From contig DATDPK010000059.1 in NCBI GenBank assembly GCA_035292785.1, positions 1 to 11,995 on the forward strand: a stretch of 11,995 bases of DNA. The letters run 5' to 3'. This document shows, one piece after another, positions 5,749 to 11,995 of this stretch (the stretch's first letter is position 1; every line of letters starts with the position of its first letter). A model generated the notes under the pieces. That model made no database searches. It was given only the letters and a program-made list of their open reading frames with translations, and had not been told where the DNA came from. The position numbers and the translations under genes are program-made. The DNA comes from CABMGU01 sp035292785 (lineage in GTDB: Archaea; Nanobdellota; Nanobdellia; Woesearchaeales; ARS49).

Positions 5749-7883
5749 CAGACGAGGAATTGATAGCGAAATACAAAAGAAAGCTATCTGAGCAATTGGA
5801 ATTACAGGCAACAATGCCGTCATCACAAATCTACAGCAGAGAATACCAAACATTCAGGCAAGAAATACTGCCGCCACACATGACTTTGTATGAAAAGGCG
5901 TGCAATTTCTCAGAAAAAATACTAAAATTAAAAATCAAACCAGAAAAAGCAGAAAAAATACAAGACAACCTCAACAGCTGCCATCTACAAGTCACGCCAG
6001 CAGGAGTGACTGCGCTAAGCTTACTGTTTCCAATAATCTTCATAATTTTGGGAGTGCTAATATCAGTATTATTCCTGAACAGCATGTTCTTTGCATTCTT
6101 CAGCATAGTGGCAGGAGTCGCACTGATAGCAATTCTCGCAAAAATACCAGATTTCCTGGCAAACATATGGAGAATGAAAGCCAGCAACCAAATGGTGCTG
6201 TGCATATTCTATGTGGTCACGTATATGAGGCATACGTCAAACCTGGAACTCGCAATAGAATTTGCATCCGAGCATTTAGCGCCACCACTAAGCCTTGACT
6301 TGCGCAAGATAATCTGGGACGTTGAAAGCGAAAAATACTCAAACATCAAAGACTCACTTGAACTGTACTTGGAACAATGGCGCAAATACAACCTGGAATT
6401 CGTGGAATCATTCCATTTGGTTGAGAGCTCACTGTATGAAACATCAGAAGACAGAAGAATATCACTGCTGGATAAGTCATTAGACGTAATTCTTGACGGA
6501 ACATACGAAAAAATGCTCCACTACGCGCAGAATTTGAAAGGCCCGATTACAATGCTTCACATGCTTGGAGTTATTTTACCAATCTTAGGACTTGTAATAC
6601 TGCCGCTTGTCGTCAGCTTTATGGAAGGAGTAGAATGGTACCACATTGCAACGCTGTATAACGTTGTTTTGCCGATAACAGTGTACTTTCTTGGAAAAAA
6701 CATACTTGCGAAAAGACCAACAGGATACGGAGACACAGACATAGCAGAACTAAACCCAGCACTGAAAAAATACAGGAACATACTGATAAAGTTTGGAAAA
6801 TTAGAACTACAGATACCGCCGGCAATAATTGCAGTAATCATCGGGTGCGTTCTTGGGCTGATAGCATTTTCTCCTTTGATAATACATTCCCTGAATCCAG
6901 GCTATGACATAGACATAGGCGGATTCCAAATGCTGGAATACAAAGAAAGCCAGCAAGTAGCAGGATTAATCATAGGGCCGTATGGATTAGGCGCAAGCTT
7001 ATTGTCGCTGTTTTTCCCACTTGCACTCGCGCTAAGCATAGGACTATACTTCAGACTAAGAAGCACAAACGTCATCAAAATAAGAGACGAAGCCAAAAAA
7101 TTGGAAGATGAATTTTCATCAGCACTATTCCAATTAGGCAATAGATTAGGCGACGGGCTTCCAGCAGAAATAGCATTCCCAAAAGTAGCAGCGCTAATGG
7201 AAGACACAACATCAGGAAGATTCTTCAAACTTGTATCTTTGAACATCAGCAAATTAGGAATGGGCGTTAAAGATGCTATCTTTAACCCACAATCAGGAGC
7301 ACTCGCATACTATCCAAGCGCGATCATACAATCATCAATGAAAGTGCTCATTGAAAGCATCAAAAAAGGACCGTTAATTGCAGCGCAGGCGCTGCTTAAT
7401 GTTGCACGATATATCAAAGAAATACACAAGGTAAATGAGAGACTAAAAGACTTGATGGCAGATATAATTTCTGACATGAAATCACAAATTGCGTTCTTAA
7501 CTCCAGCGATTTCAGGCATTGTAATTGGAATAACTTCAATGATAACTTACATTCTTGGAAAGCTTTCTTCCAATATCACAAACTTAGGAACAGAACAGGC
7601 AGGAACACAAATAGGCACACTCGCGAATTTGTTCGGCGATGGAATACCAACATATTACTTCCAAGCAGTTGTCGGAATTTATGTTTTTCAAATAGTGTAT
7701 ATCTTGACAGTATTATCAAATGGAATAGAGAACGGAGCGGACAAACTACAGGAAAGATATCTTTTGGGAAACAATTTGCTGAGAAGCACAATACTATACT
7801 GCTTAATCGCAGGAATAGTAATGCTGATATTCAATATTATTGCCGCGCAGATAGTAGGAGTATCGGCATTGGTGACGGAGTAA
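5745..7883 (+). CDS. TadC/GspF/ArlJ-like membrane platform protein, two T2SSF domains
   Basis: Integral membrane platform that partners the ATPase of a pilus-like machine. ATG 5745 is preferred (712 residues): it forms the ATGA overlap with the ATPase stop and has GGTGA four bases before. Upstream ATGs at 5712 and 5721 would add only 8-11 residues and lack this layout. Visible architecture: soluble helical N-terminus (1-85), paired helices near 89-112 and 115-133, a cytoplasmic helical domain (about 150-265), helices near 270-290 and 302-320, a second set near 357-380 and 406-436, a second cytoplasmic domain (about 450-580, with RLGDGLPAEIAFPKVA, typical of the GspF fold), and helices near 585-605, 636-656 and 682-703. 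It is longer than usual ArlJ proteins (about 550). The family call rests on this two-domain layout and operon pairing with the ATPase. Confidence 0.92.
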   Translation: MTDEELIAKYKRKLSEQLELQATMPSSQIYSREYQTFRQEILPPHMTLYEKACNFSEKILKLKIKPEKAEKIQDNLNSCHLQVTPAGVTALSLLFPIIFIILGVLISVLFLNSMFFAFFSIVAGVALIAILAKIPDFLANIWRMKASNQMVLCIFYVVTYMRHTSNLELAIEFASEHLAPPLSLDLRKIIWDVESEKYSNIKDSLELYLEQWRKYNLEFVESFHLVESSLYETSEDRRISLLDKSLDVILDGTYEKMLHYAQNLKGPITMLHMLGVILPILGLVILPLVVSFMEGVEWYHIATLYNVVLPITVYFLGKNILAKRPTGYGDTDIAELNPALKKYRNILIKFGKLELQIPPAIIAVIIGCVLGLIAFSPLIIHSLNPGYDIDIGGFQMLEYKESQQVAGLIIGPYGLGASLLSLFFPLALALSIGLYFRLRSTNVIKIRDEAKKLEDEFSSALFQLGNRLGDGLPAEIAFPKVAALMEDTTSGRFFKLVSLNISKLGMGVKDAIFNPQSGALAYYPSAIIQSSMKVLIESIKKGPLIAAQALLNVARYIKEIHKVNERLKDLMADIISDMKSQIAFLTPAISGIVIGITSMITYILGKLSSNITNLGTEQAGTQIGTLANLFGDGIPTYYFQAVVGIYVFQIVYILTVLSNGIENGADKLQERYLLGNNLLRSTILYCLIAGIVMLIFNIIAAQIVGVSALVTE

Positions 7884-7885
7884 GA

Positions 7886-8266
7886 TTAGGTTAGCAAATC
7901 TGCAATATCCTTTGCGTAATAGATTGCAAAAGGAATGCTTGCGCTAAGAACATATGCGGCGAAATTTTTGAACCGGTCAATACCTCGGATCCCCATATCT
8001 CTTGCCATACCTTCTGCCACTGCTCTGGCTCCGGGGGCGTATTCATCACTACCTGCTTGAGAAAGTAACCCGTATATAGGTATCCCTAAAGAAGCTATTG
8101 GGTACCCGCTAGCCAAAACGTCAAGCGTTCCAAAAAAAGCCCCTATCAATGAACTGCACCCCATCATGCAGCCTTTTGGGCCAATTTTCTCTTCTACCTT
8201 TTCCAGTTTCTCTGCTACCTTTTTCAGTTTCTGTAATACTCGGTCTTCAAAGTTGTCTTCTGCCAT
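7886..8266 (-). CDS. Small glycine-rich, probably membrane-associated protein of unknown function
   Basis: Not recognised; 126 residues. A charged amphipathic or coiled-coil N-terminus (residues 5-28) is followed by GPKGCMMGC with cysteines at 33 and 37, then a long Gly/Ala/Leu-rich hydrophobic stretch (37-69), a polar middle (70-100) and a second hydrophobic segment (102-117). It could be a two-segment membrane protein with the charged N-terminus in the cytoplasm. CxxxC plus a glycine-rich hydrophobic run suggests helix packing or lipid/metal attachment, but neither is demonstrated. The start ATG 8266 follows a TATA-like TTATATAC (8298-8305) by a distance that gives a roughly 10-base leader. 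Its stop lies two bases from the platform gene stop (convergent). It is divergent from the TrmB-type regulator, the likeliest controller. Confidence 0.75.
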   Translation of the reverse strand: MAEDNFEDRVLQKLKKVAEKLEKVEEKIGPKGCMMGCSSLIGAFFGTLDVLASGYPIASLGIPIYGLLSQAGSDEYAPGARAVAEGMARDMGIRGIDRFKNFAAYVLSASIPFAIYYAKDIADLLT

Positions 8267-8287
8267 TTTTCATCACTACTTAGAAGC

Positions 8288-8303
8288 ATATACTAGAGTA
8301 TAT
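8288..8303. repeat. Inverted repeat overlapping the promoter of the 126-residue gene
   Basis: ATATACT-AG-AGTATAT: perfect 7-base arms with a 2-base spacer. Its right arm overlaps the TATA-like element (8298-8305, minus) for the gene at 7886-8266, so a protein bound here would be expected to block that promoter. Part of the symmetry may be chance in AT-rich DNA. Confidence 0.55.
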
Positions 8304-8305
8304 AA
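8298..8305 (-). promoter_or_regulatory. TATA box of the 126-residue gene
   Basis: TTATATAC on the minus strand, centred about 36 bases before ATG 8266. The predicted transcription start near 8276 leaves a very short leader. Confidence 0.5.
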
Positions 8306-8311
8306 GTTTAA

Positions 8312-8332
8312 GTTGTTATTAAAAATAACAAC
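8312..8332. repeat. Perfect 21-base inverted repeat, candidate regulator operator
   Basis: GTTGTTATT-AAA-AATAACAAC: two perfect 9-base arms around a 3-base centre. It ends three bases before the TATA box of the TrmB-type regulator (8336-8343), covering its BRE region. The size and placement fit a dimeric winged-helix regulator acting on its own gene or on both divergent genes. Confidence 0.65.
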
Positions 8333-8335
8333 ATT

Positions 8336-8343
8336 TTTATAAT
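8336..8343 (+). promoter_or_regulatory. TATA box of the TrmB-type regulator, leaderless
   Basis: TTTATAAT, centred about 25 bases before ATG 8364, the spacing expected when transcription starts at the start codon. This supports ATG 8364 rather than the in-frame TTG at 8358. Confidence 0.6.
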
Positions 8344-8363
8344 TAATCACCGCCTTATTGAAT

Positions 8364-9077
8364 ATGGAAGCATTGGAAGACAAGCTCAGGAAGGCGGGGC
8401 TGACAGGCAATGGAGCCAAAGTGTACTTAGAACTGCTAAAGCGAGGCTCTATTTCTGCAAATGAATTGGCTAAAAAAATCAGCATGGACAGGACATTGGC
8501 ATACACTGTGCTAAATCACCTGATAGACAAAGGACTTGTAAACTATGTCATAAAGGAGAAAAAGAAGTTCTTTGAAGCAGCCAGCCCTGAGAATTTATTG
8601 AATTCAATCAAAAGACAGGAAACATTTGTCAAAGACTTAGTCCCTGAACTCAAACAGCTGGAAAAAATCAAACCGACAATACACGAAATCAGCGTATACG
8701 AAGGCAAAGAAGGAATAAGGTCAATGGTCAGAGAGCTAATGAAGCACAAGTCATTTCTGGCATTCGGGGCCACAGGCCGCTTATATGACTTATTCTATGA
8801 AGCGCCCGCTTTGGCGAAAGAAATGGAAAAGAAAGGACTAAAGGGCAGAATTATTATGGATGAAAAATACCGCAGCCACCCAGCAACCAAAATGACAAGA
8901 ATAATGCAGGTAAGATACTTGAATGTTGAAAGTGAGGCAACAACGACTATTTTTGAGGACAAGATTGCAATACACTTGATAAAAGAAAAACCAATAATCA
9001 TCGTCATAAAGAATAAAGAGATAGCAGAAGGTTATACAAATTATTTTGAAGTTTTATGGAAAACTGCTGAGAAATAA
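8364..9077 (+). CDS. TrmB-family transcriptional regulator
   Basis: DNA-binding regulator of the archaeal TrmB type; 237 residues from ATG 8364. An N-terminal winged helix-turn-helix occupies about 14-70: GLTGNGAKVYLELL, then SANELAKKISMDRTLAYTVL with the recognition helix near 42-55, then KGLVNY and a basic wing. A short helical dimer linker follows (75-100). The C-terminal effector or PLD-like domain (about 107-232) shows YEGKEGIRSM, an FGATG turn (134-138), EDKIAIH (198-204) and a final GYTNYFEVLW, as usual for TrmB relatives. The ligand is unknown; sugar binding known for some members cannot be assumed, since no sugar genes lie here. It probably controls itself and the divergent 126-residue gene through the inverted repeats between them. 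Its stop is one base from the 3' end of tRNA-Phe on the other strand. Confidence 0.9.
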   Translation: MEALEDKLRKAGLTGNGAKVYLELLKRGSISANELAKKISMDRTLAYTVLNHLIDKGLVNYVIKEKKKFFEAASPENLLNSIKRQETFVKDLVPELKQLEKIKPTIHEISVYEGKEGIRSMVRELMKHKSFLAFGATGRLYDLFYEAPALAKEMEKKGLKGRIIMDEKYRSHPATKMTRIMQVRYLNVESEATTTIFEDKIAIHLIKEKPIIIVIKNKEIAEGYTNYFEVLWKTAEK

Positions 9078-9078
9078 A

Positions 9079-9152
9079 TGGGGGTGGCCAGATTTGAACT
9101 GGCGACATCACCGGCTTCAGCGGTGCACTCTCCCAGGCTGAGTTACACCCCC
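9079..9152 (-). tRNA. tRNA-Phe (anticodon GAA)
   Basis: Minus-strand cloverleaf of 74 bases. Acceptor GGGGGTG pairs with CACCCCC; T8 A9; D stem ACTC/GAGT with loop AGCCTGGGA; anticodon stem CACCG/CGGTG with loop CTGAAGC (anticodon GAA); five-base variable loop ATGTC; T stem GCCAG/CTGGC with loop TTCAAAT; discriminator A73. All stems pair without mismatch. CCA is not encoded (TTT follows A73), and there is no intron. The 3' end abuts the regulator stop codon, and the T-rich sequence that could terminate it lies within that gene. Confidence 0.97.
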
Positions 9153-9177
9153 GCTAAACAAACAAGAAAAGAATTGG

Positions 9178-9185
9178 TTTAAAAA
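9178..9185 (-). promoter_or_regulatory. TATA box of tRNA-Phe
   Basis: TTTTTAAA on the minus strand, centred about 30 bases before the mature tRNA 5' end, immediately after the OB-fold gene stop codon. This allows the tRNA to be transcribed independently of the upstream glyS operon. Confidence 0.5.
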
Positions 9186-9186
9186 C

Positions 9187-9474
9187 TTATTGGACAACTT
9201 CCAATTTGCCAAACTTGCCGGTGCCGAGCTGTTTCTCGCCCCTGAACTCTGAAACATAGCCGTTAATTATGTGAACTTTCATACCAGCCTTGACCAAATC
9301 ACACTGCTCGTTCCACAAGGTGAGCGTTATTTCTCCCGAAGCGTCCTTTGCCTTGGCATTAGCAACTTTTCCAGCCTTGCCAAACTTGTCAAAAGTGCGA
9401 GGCTCCTGAACTTCAACAATCTCGACAACAATGTCGATTTTTCCCTGACCTGACTGCAAATCCTTAATTTCCAT
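9187..9474 (-). CDS. Single OB-fold nucleic-acid-binding protein (RPA/SOSS-B-like)
   Basis: A 95-residue protein made of one OB fold, like short archaeal RPA-type or SOSS-B-like ssDNA-binding proteins. Beta-strand pattern: KIDIVVEIVEV (12-22), a basic loop with Phe (25-37), VANAKAKDASGEITLTLW (37-54, the conserved strand pair ending in W54), GMKVHIINGYVSEFRGEKQL (64-83, the fourth and fifth strands), and a final strand KLEVV. Aromatic W54 and F77 are likely stacking residues. There is no zinc motif and no acidic protein-binding tail. The start ATG is separated by one base from the glyS stop, with a full AGGAGG five bases upstream, so it is read from the glyS transcript. Binding of ssDNA is known for the family; RNA binding is possible given the partner gene. 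Confidence 0.88.
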   Translation of the reverse strand: MEIKDLQSGQGKIDIVVEIVEVQEPRTFDKFGKAGKVANAKAKDASGEITLTLWNEQCDLVKAGMKVHIINGYVSEFRGEKQLGTGKFGKLEVVQ

Positions 9475-9475
9475 T

Positions 9476-10945
9476 TTACCCTCCTGATATCAACTTATAC
9501 AAAGCATCACGCAAGTCGCTTATTTTTATTCTTTTCTGTTCAACAGTATCACGATAACGAATAGTAACATCATCGTTCTTCAAACTGTCAAAATCAATTG
9601 TAAGGCACCAAGGAACGCCAACCTCATCCAAGCGGGCATAACGCTTGCCAATGCTTCCAGACTCATCATACATAACCTCATAACAACCACGCAAATGCTC
9701 ATACACTTCCCTTGCCTTTGCAACAAGCTCAGGCCTGTTTGACAACAATGGGAAAATACCAGCGTGCAAAGGAGCGAGAGATGAAGGCAGGGACAACCAG
9801 ACACGGTCCTTTTGCTGGCGATAACTCAGCTCGAGAACAGCATAAAAAGTTCTGTCAAGACCGATTGAGATTTCCCAAATATGAGGAATAAACTTAGAAT
9901 TATCCTGCCTCAAGAAGTTCATATCAGTCTTGCTGCCAGCCATATGGCCTTTCAAATCATAATCAGTACGGTAATTATTCGCGACAAGCTCAACCCAGCC
10001 TAAAGAGGTTTCGACCTCAAAATCCCAGCCCTCCTTGGCATAAAAGGCACGCTCCTTGTCGTCCAACTCACGCAACCTCATCTTTTCAAGCGGAATTCCG
10101 TATTGTTCGAATAATTGCTGAGTGCGGGCAAGATAATAAGCAATAATTTTGCCACTGACAATCTTATCCTTGGCAAGCTTTTCAGCAGAAATGTTTTCCA
10201 CTTTATCCCTGCCGGCACGCATAATACGCAAACTGTAATCTTTAACTTCATCCCAGCGAGATATTTCATTGATTTCATCAGGGTCAAAAAAGACTTCGGT
10301 CTCCATCTGGGAAAACTCAACCTGACGAAGAAGAGTCTGCCTTGGAGAAATCTCATTCCTAAACGCCTTTCCAACCTGAGAAATACCCTTAGGAAGCTTG
10401 ACACGCATAGTCCTAACCATACGAGACCAGTCAACAAAAATAGTCTGACAAGTCTCAGGACGCAAATAACAAGAAGTCTTTCCGCCAACACCAACATCCG
10501 CCTTAACCATCATATTAAACTGGCGGACATCCATAAGCTCACCCTTGCACTTAGGACATCTTGCCTTATGCTCTTTCAAAGCAGCAGTAAGCTCAGGCAA
10601 AGGAGTTGCTTCCTTAAACGGTTTTTTGGTTAGTTCTTCCAATAATTTGTCAGCGCGATGGATTGTGTTGCACTTCTTGCACTGAGTGACCGGGTCATTG
10701 AAATTAGTCAAATGGCCTGATGCCTTGAAAACATCCTCAGGCATTGTAACAGCGCCGTCAAGCTCAAAGAAGTCCTCTTTTTGCACTAACTGTTTTCTCC
10801 AAAGCTCCACTATTTTTCTTCTGATAGTGGCGCCGAAAGGACCATAATCATAGAAACCTGCCGGAGCATTTGCGTAAATCTCACTCGCAGGATAGAACAA
10901 ACTTCTTCTTAATGCAAGATTGACAATATCATCATACGAAACCAT
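9476..10945 (-). CDS. glyS: Glycine--tRNA ligase (class II, alpha2 type)
   Basis: Charges tRNA-Gly with glycine in the cytoplasm using ATP. Class II core landmarks: AGFYDYGPFG (29-38), motif 2 region FRNEISPR (195-202) followed by RQVEFSQMETEVFF, RPETCQTIF (162-170), and motif 3 region EISIGLDRTFYAVLE. An insertion carries two zinc-type pairs, CKKC (89-92, with HRAD after) and CPKC (130-133). The C-terminal anticodon-binding domain shows LAPLHAGIFPL, then DESGSIGKRYARLDEVGVPWC and TIRYRDTVEQKRI. At 489 residues it is shorter than many archaeal enzymes (about 550-580). Slight departures are RPETC where most have RPETA, and SIGLDR where SxGIxR is more usual. ATG 10945 lies about 25 bases after a TATA box, suggesting a leaderless message. 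It is followed one base later by the OB-fold gene. Confidence 0.97.
   Translation of the reverse strand: MVSYDDIVNLALRRSLFYPASEIYANAPAGFYDYGPFGATIRRKIVELWRKQLVQKEDFFELDGAVTMPEDVFKASGHLTNFNDPVTQCKKCNTIHRADKLLEELTKKPFKEATPLPELTAALKEHKARCPKCKGELMDVRQFNMMVKADVGVGGKTSCYLRPETCQTIFVDWSRMVRTMRVKLPKGISQVGKAFRNEISPRQTLLRQVEFSQMETEVFFDPDEINEISRWDEVKDYSLRIMRAGRDKVENISAEKLAKDKIVSGKIIAYYLARTQQLFEQYGIPLEKMRLRELDDKERAFYAKEGWDFEVETSLGWVELVANNYRTDYDLKGHMAGSKTDMNFLRQDNSKFIPHIWEISIGLDRTFYAVLELSYRQQKDRVWLSLPSSLAPLHAGIFPLLSNRPELVAKAREVYEHLRGCYEVMYDESGSIGKRYARLDEVGVPWCLTIDFDSLKNDDVTIRYRDTVEQKRIKISDLRDALYKLISGG
9480..9485 (-). promoter_or_regulatory. Strong ribosome site for the OB-fold gene inside the glyS end
   Basis: AGGAGG on the minus strand, five bases before ATG 9474. 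It overlaps the codons for the terminal SGG of glycyl-tRNA synthetase. Confidence 0.8.
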
Positions 10946-10964
10946 AGCTGAAGTTAAGACAGGC

Positions 10965-10974
10965 GCTTTAAAAA
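10965..10974 (-). promoter_or_regulatory. Promoter of the glyS operon, leaderless
   Basis: TTTTTAAAGC on the minus strand, centred about 25 bases before ATG 10945, in the 41-base gap after the 107-residue gene. This spacing puts the transcription start on or next to the start codon. Confidence 0.6.
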
Positions 10975-10986
10975 GATTGTGGCATA

Positions 10987-11310
10987 CTAATCAACATCAA
11001 CGACAGGGCCTCTCGCCCTAATAGCCTCAATAGCATCTTGAACCATAGTATTCAGATGCCTAATGTCAGTTCTATTATAAACACCAACAATGCCATGCGC
11101 ATGCTCGTGGCCATTAAGATAAGGACTCCTGCTCTTACCAAAAGGAACATTGTTCCACGCCATAAAAGACCAAACTCTTTTCTCTAAGTCCAATCTCAAA
11201 GTTGGCTCTGAAGCAAGAGCAGTCGGCACAGACACCGCGTGAATATAACAATTATTAGGCGATGCATACATCAACACAACAAGATCTGATTCAGTCACTT
11301 TTCCAGCCAT
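10987..11310 (-). CDS. Unrecognised 107-residue protein overlapping rfcL
   Basis: Family not recognised. Soluble by composition, with no signal peptide or membrane helix. It looks like a small alpha/beta fold: a hydrophobic strand DLVVLMYA (9-16), a second strand around YIHAVSVP (22-29), an aromatic segment VWSFMAWNNVPFG (46-58), a histidine-rich HEHAHGIVGVYN (68-79), and a C-terminal helix (about 84-99) before an acidic tail. H68, H70 and H72 could bind a metal; this is only a guess. The reading is supported as a real gene by a strong GAGGAGGAG ribosome site ending five bases before ATG 11310, inside the rfcL end. It overlaps rfcL by 16 bases, so it is probably co-translated with the clamp loader. 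Confidence 0.75.
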   Translation of the reverse strand: MAGKVTESDLVVLMYASPNNCYIHAVSVPTALASEPTLRLDLEKRVWSFMAWNNVPFGKSRSPYLNGHEHAHGIVGVYNRTDIRHLNTMVQDAIEAIRARGPVVDVD

Positions 11311-11995
11311 TCCAACTCCTCCTCATCCAATTCCAACTCTTTAGTTATCAACTCTGCGCTTGAATGCTTCTTTTGATAAATCTGGTGAATAAAAGGCAGA
11401 CTTTCCTGCAAAGCCTTCTTCTTTGAACAATGCGTGGCAAGAGAAAGCTTCTCAGCAACACGCTTGCGACGAGCATACTTCTGATTAGCCATCCACAGCT
11501 TAAGCAAACGCTTAGTGCGCTCATACTGAACAAAAGCAGAAGACTTCTTGTCCTTTGCAACAGCAACACCAGCAGTAATCAAAACATTCACATAAGCAAG
11601 ATAACGCCAATACTGCCACCTGCGAATCCGCCCACGATAAACATCAGCCTTGGACAAAGCCTCGTAAGCACGCGCCAAATCCTGAGGATTCTTGTACTCC
11701 TTAGGCATATTCTCATCAATCCACAAAAAAGCCTCATCAATATCCTCATCAAGAAAGTCAAGAGCGCTGACAGCAACAACAGGGTCTGTTGATTTCAAAA
11801 TCTTGACCAAAGCCTGCAAAATACTCTCACTGTGCTCACGCTCACTCAAAGTTTCAAGACCAGAGACAGTCAAAGCATTTGACTGGGACAAGACTTGAGA
11901 ATCGGTAATTGCGCCGCGCAAATCACCGCCGCTTCTTCTTGCCAGAGACTTTAAAACAAGCTCATCTGCCTCAACCTTTTCTGAAGAGAGGATTT
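11295..11995 (-). CDS. rfcL: Replication factor C large subunit (C-terminal part; 5' end outside the window)
   Basis: Part of the archaeal clamp loader, which opens and loads the PCNA ring on primed DNA. 232 residues are visible; the frame runs to the window edge, so the ATPase domain with Walker A and B is outside. The visible part begins in the AAA+ lid: ADELVLKSLARRSGGDLRGAITD contains the sensor-2-like GDLR(G/A)AI motif. Then come the collar-domain marks WIDENMPKEY, DLARAYEALSKADVYRGRI, WRYLAYVN and ITAGVAVAKDKK, which are characteristic of the large rather than small subunit. The C-terminus is basic and then acidic (ELDEEELEWLEK). No QxxLxxFF-like PCNA-binding box is seen at the end, where several archaeal large subunits have one. 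A TTG at 11921 is an internal Leu codon, not a start. Confidence 0.94.
   Translation of the reverse strand, partial: ILSSEKVEADELVLKSLARRSGGDLRGAITDSQVLSQSNALTVSGLETLSEREHSESILQALVKILKSTDPVVAVSALDFLDEDIDEAFLWIDENMPKEYKNPQDLARAYEALSKADVYRGRIRRWQYWRYLAYVNVLITAGVAVAKDKKSSAFVQYERTKRLLKLWMANQKYARRKRVAEKLSLATHCSKKKALQESLPFIHQIYQKKHSSAELITKELELDEEELEWLEK
11316..11324 (-). promoter_or_regulatory. Ribosome site for the 107-residue gene within rfcL
   Basis: GAGGAGGAG on the minus strand, five bases before ATG 11310. It encodes part of the Glu-rich end of rfcL at the same time. Confidence 0.7.

Noticed and set aside
3..7883. Archaellum operon
   Set aside because: No archaellin, arlF, arlG or KaiC-like arlH gene is present, and the ATPase and platform are both longer than archaellum versions.
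8358..8363. TTG 8358 as the regulator start
   Set aside because: ATG 8364 sits at leaderless distance from the TATA box and begins the usual N-terminus of the family.

Overview
The window reads as a piece of an archaeal chromosome, most likely from a DPANN-type archaeon (Woesearchaeota/Pacearchaeota-like; the lineage is inferred, not proven). Archaeal signs are a large-subunit replication factor C, an alpha2-type glycyl-tRNA synthetase with archaeal zinc pairs, a TrmB-family regulator, a single-OB-fold ssDNA-binding protein, a tRNA-Phe without encoded CCA, TATA boxes about 25 bases before leaderless starts, and Shine-Dalgarno sequences inside operons. Genes are packed with 1-60 base gaps or short overlaps, and codons are rich in A-ending choices (ATA, AGA, GCA, ACA). 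I see no insertion sequence, CRISPR array, rRNA or integration site, and no gene-free stretch longer than 100 bases.

Bases 1-7883 hold what looks like one functional block. Four tandem, mutually related small membrane proteins (<3-509, 511-1104, 1104-1715, 1717-2262) run on the + strand; the first enters from outside the window. They converge on two minus-strand, soluble, proline-rich coiled-coil proteins (2264-2878, 2941-3408). From the same intergenic region a + strand operon leaves: a 748-residue VirB11/GspE-type secretion ATPase (3502-5748) and, joined by an ATGA overlap, a 712-residue two-domain TadC/GspF-like platform protein (5745-7883). ATPase plus platform is the engine of a type IV pilus-like machine, but no prepilin and no archaellum genes are present. 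The membrane quartet and the coiled-coil pair are not parts of any such machine that I recognise. A nearly identical promoter element (AAACGTTTAWAWAC) precedes both the ATPase and one coiled-coil gene, which supports shared control.

Bases 7886-9077 hold a small glycine-rich, probably membrane-associated protein (minus) and a divergent TrmB-type regulator (plus). The 97-base region between them carries two perfect inverted repeats, each touching a promoter, and these are candidate operators.

Bases 9079-11995 are informational genes on the minus strand: tRNA-Phe(GAA), the OB-fold protein, glyS, an unrecognised 107-residue protein, and the 3' part of rfcL, which runs off the window end. The OB-fold gene is coupled to glyS, and the unknown gene overlaps rfcL by 16 bases.
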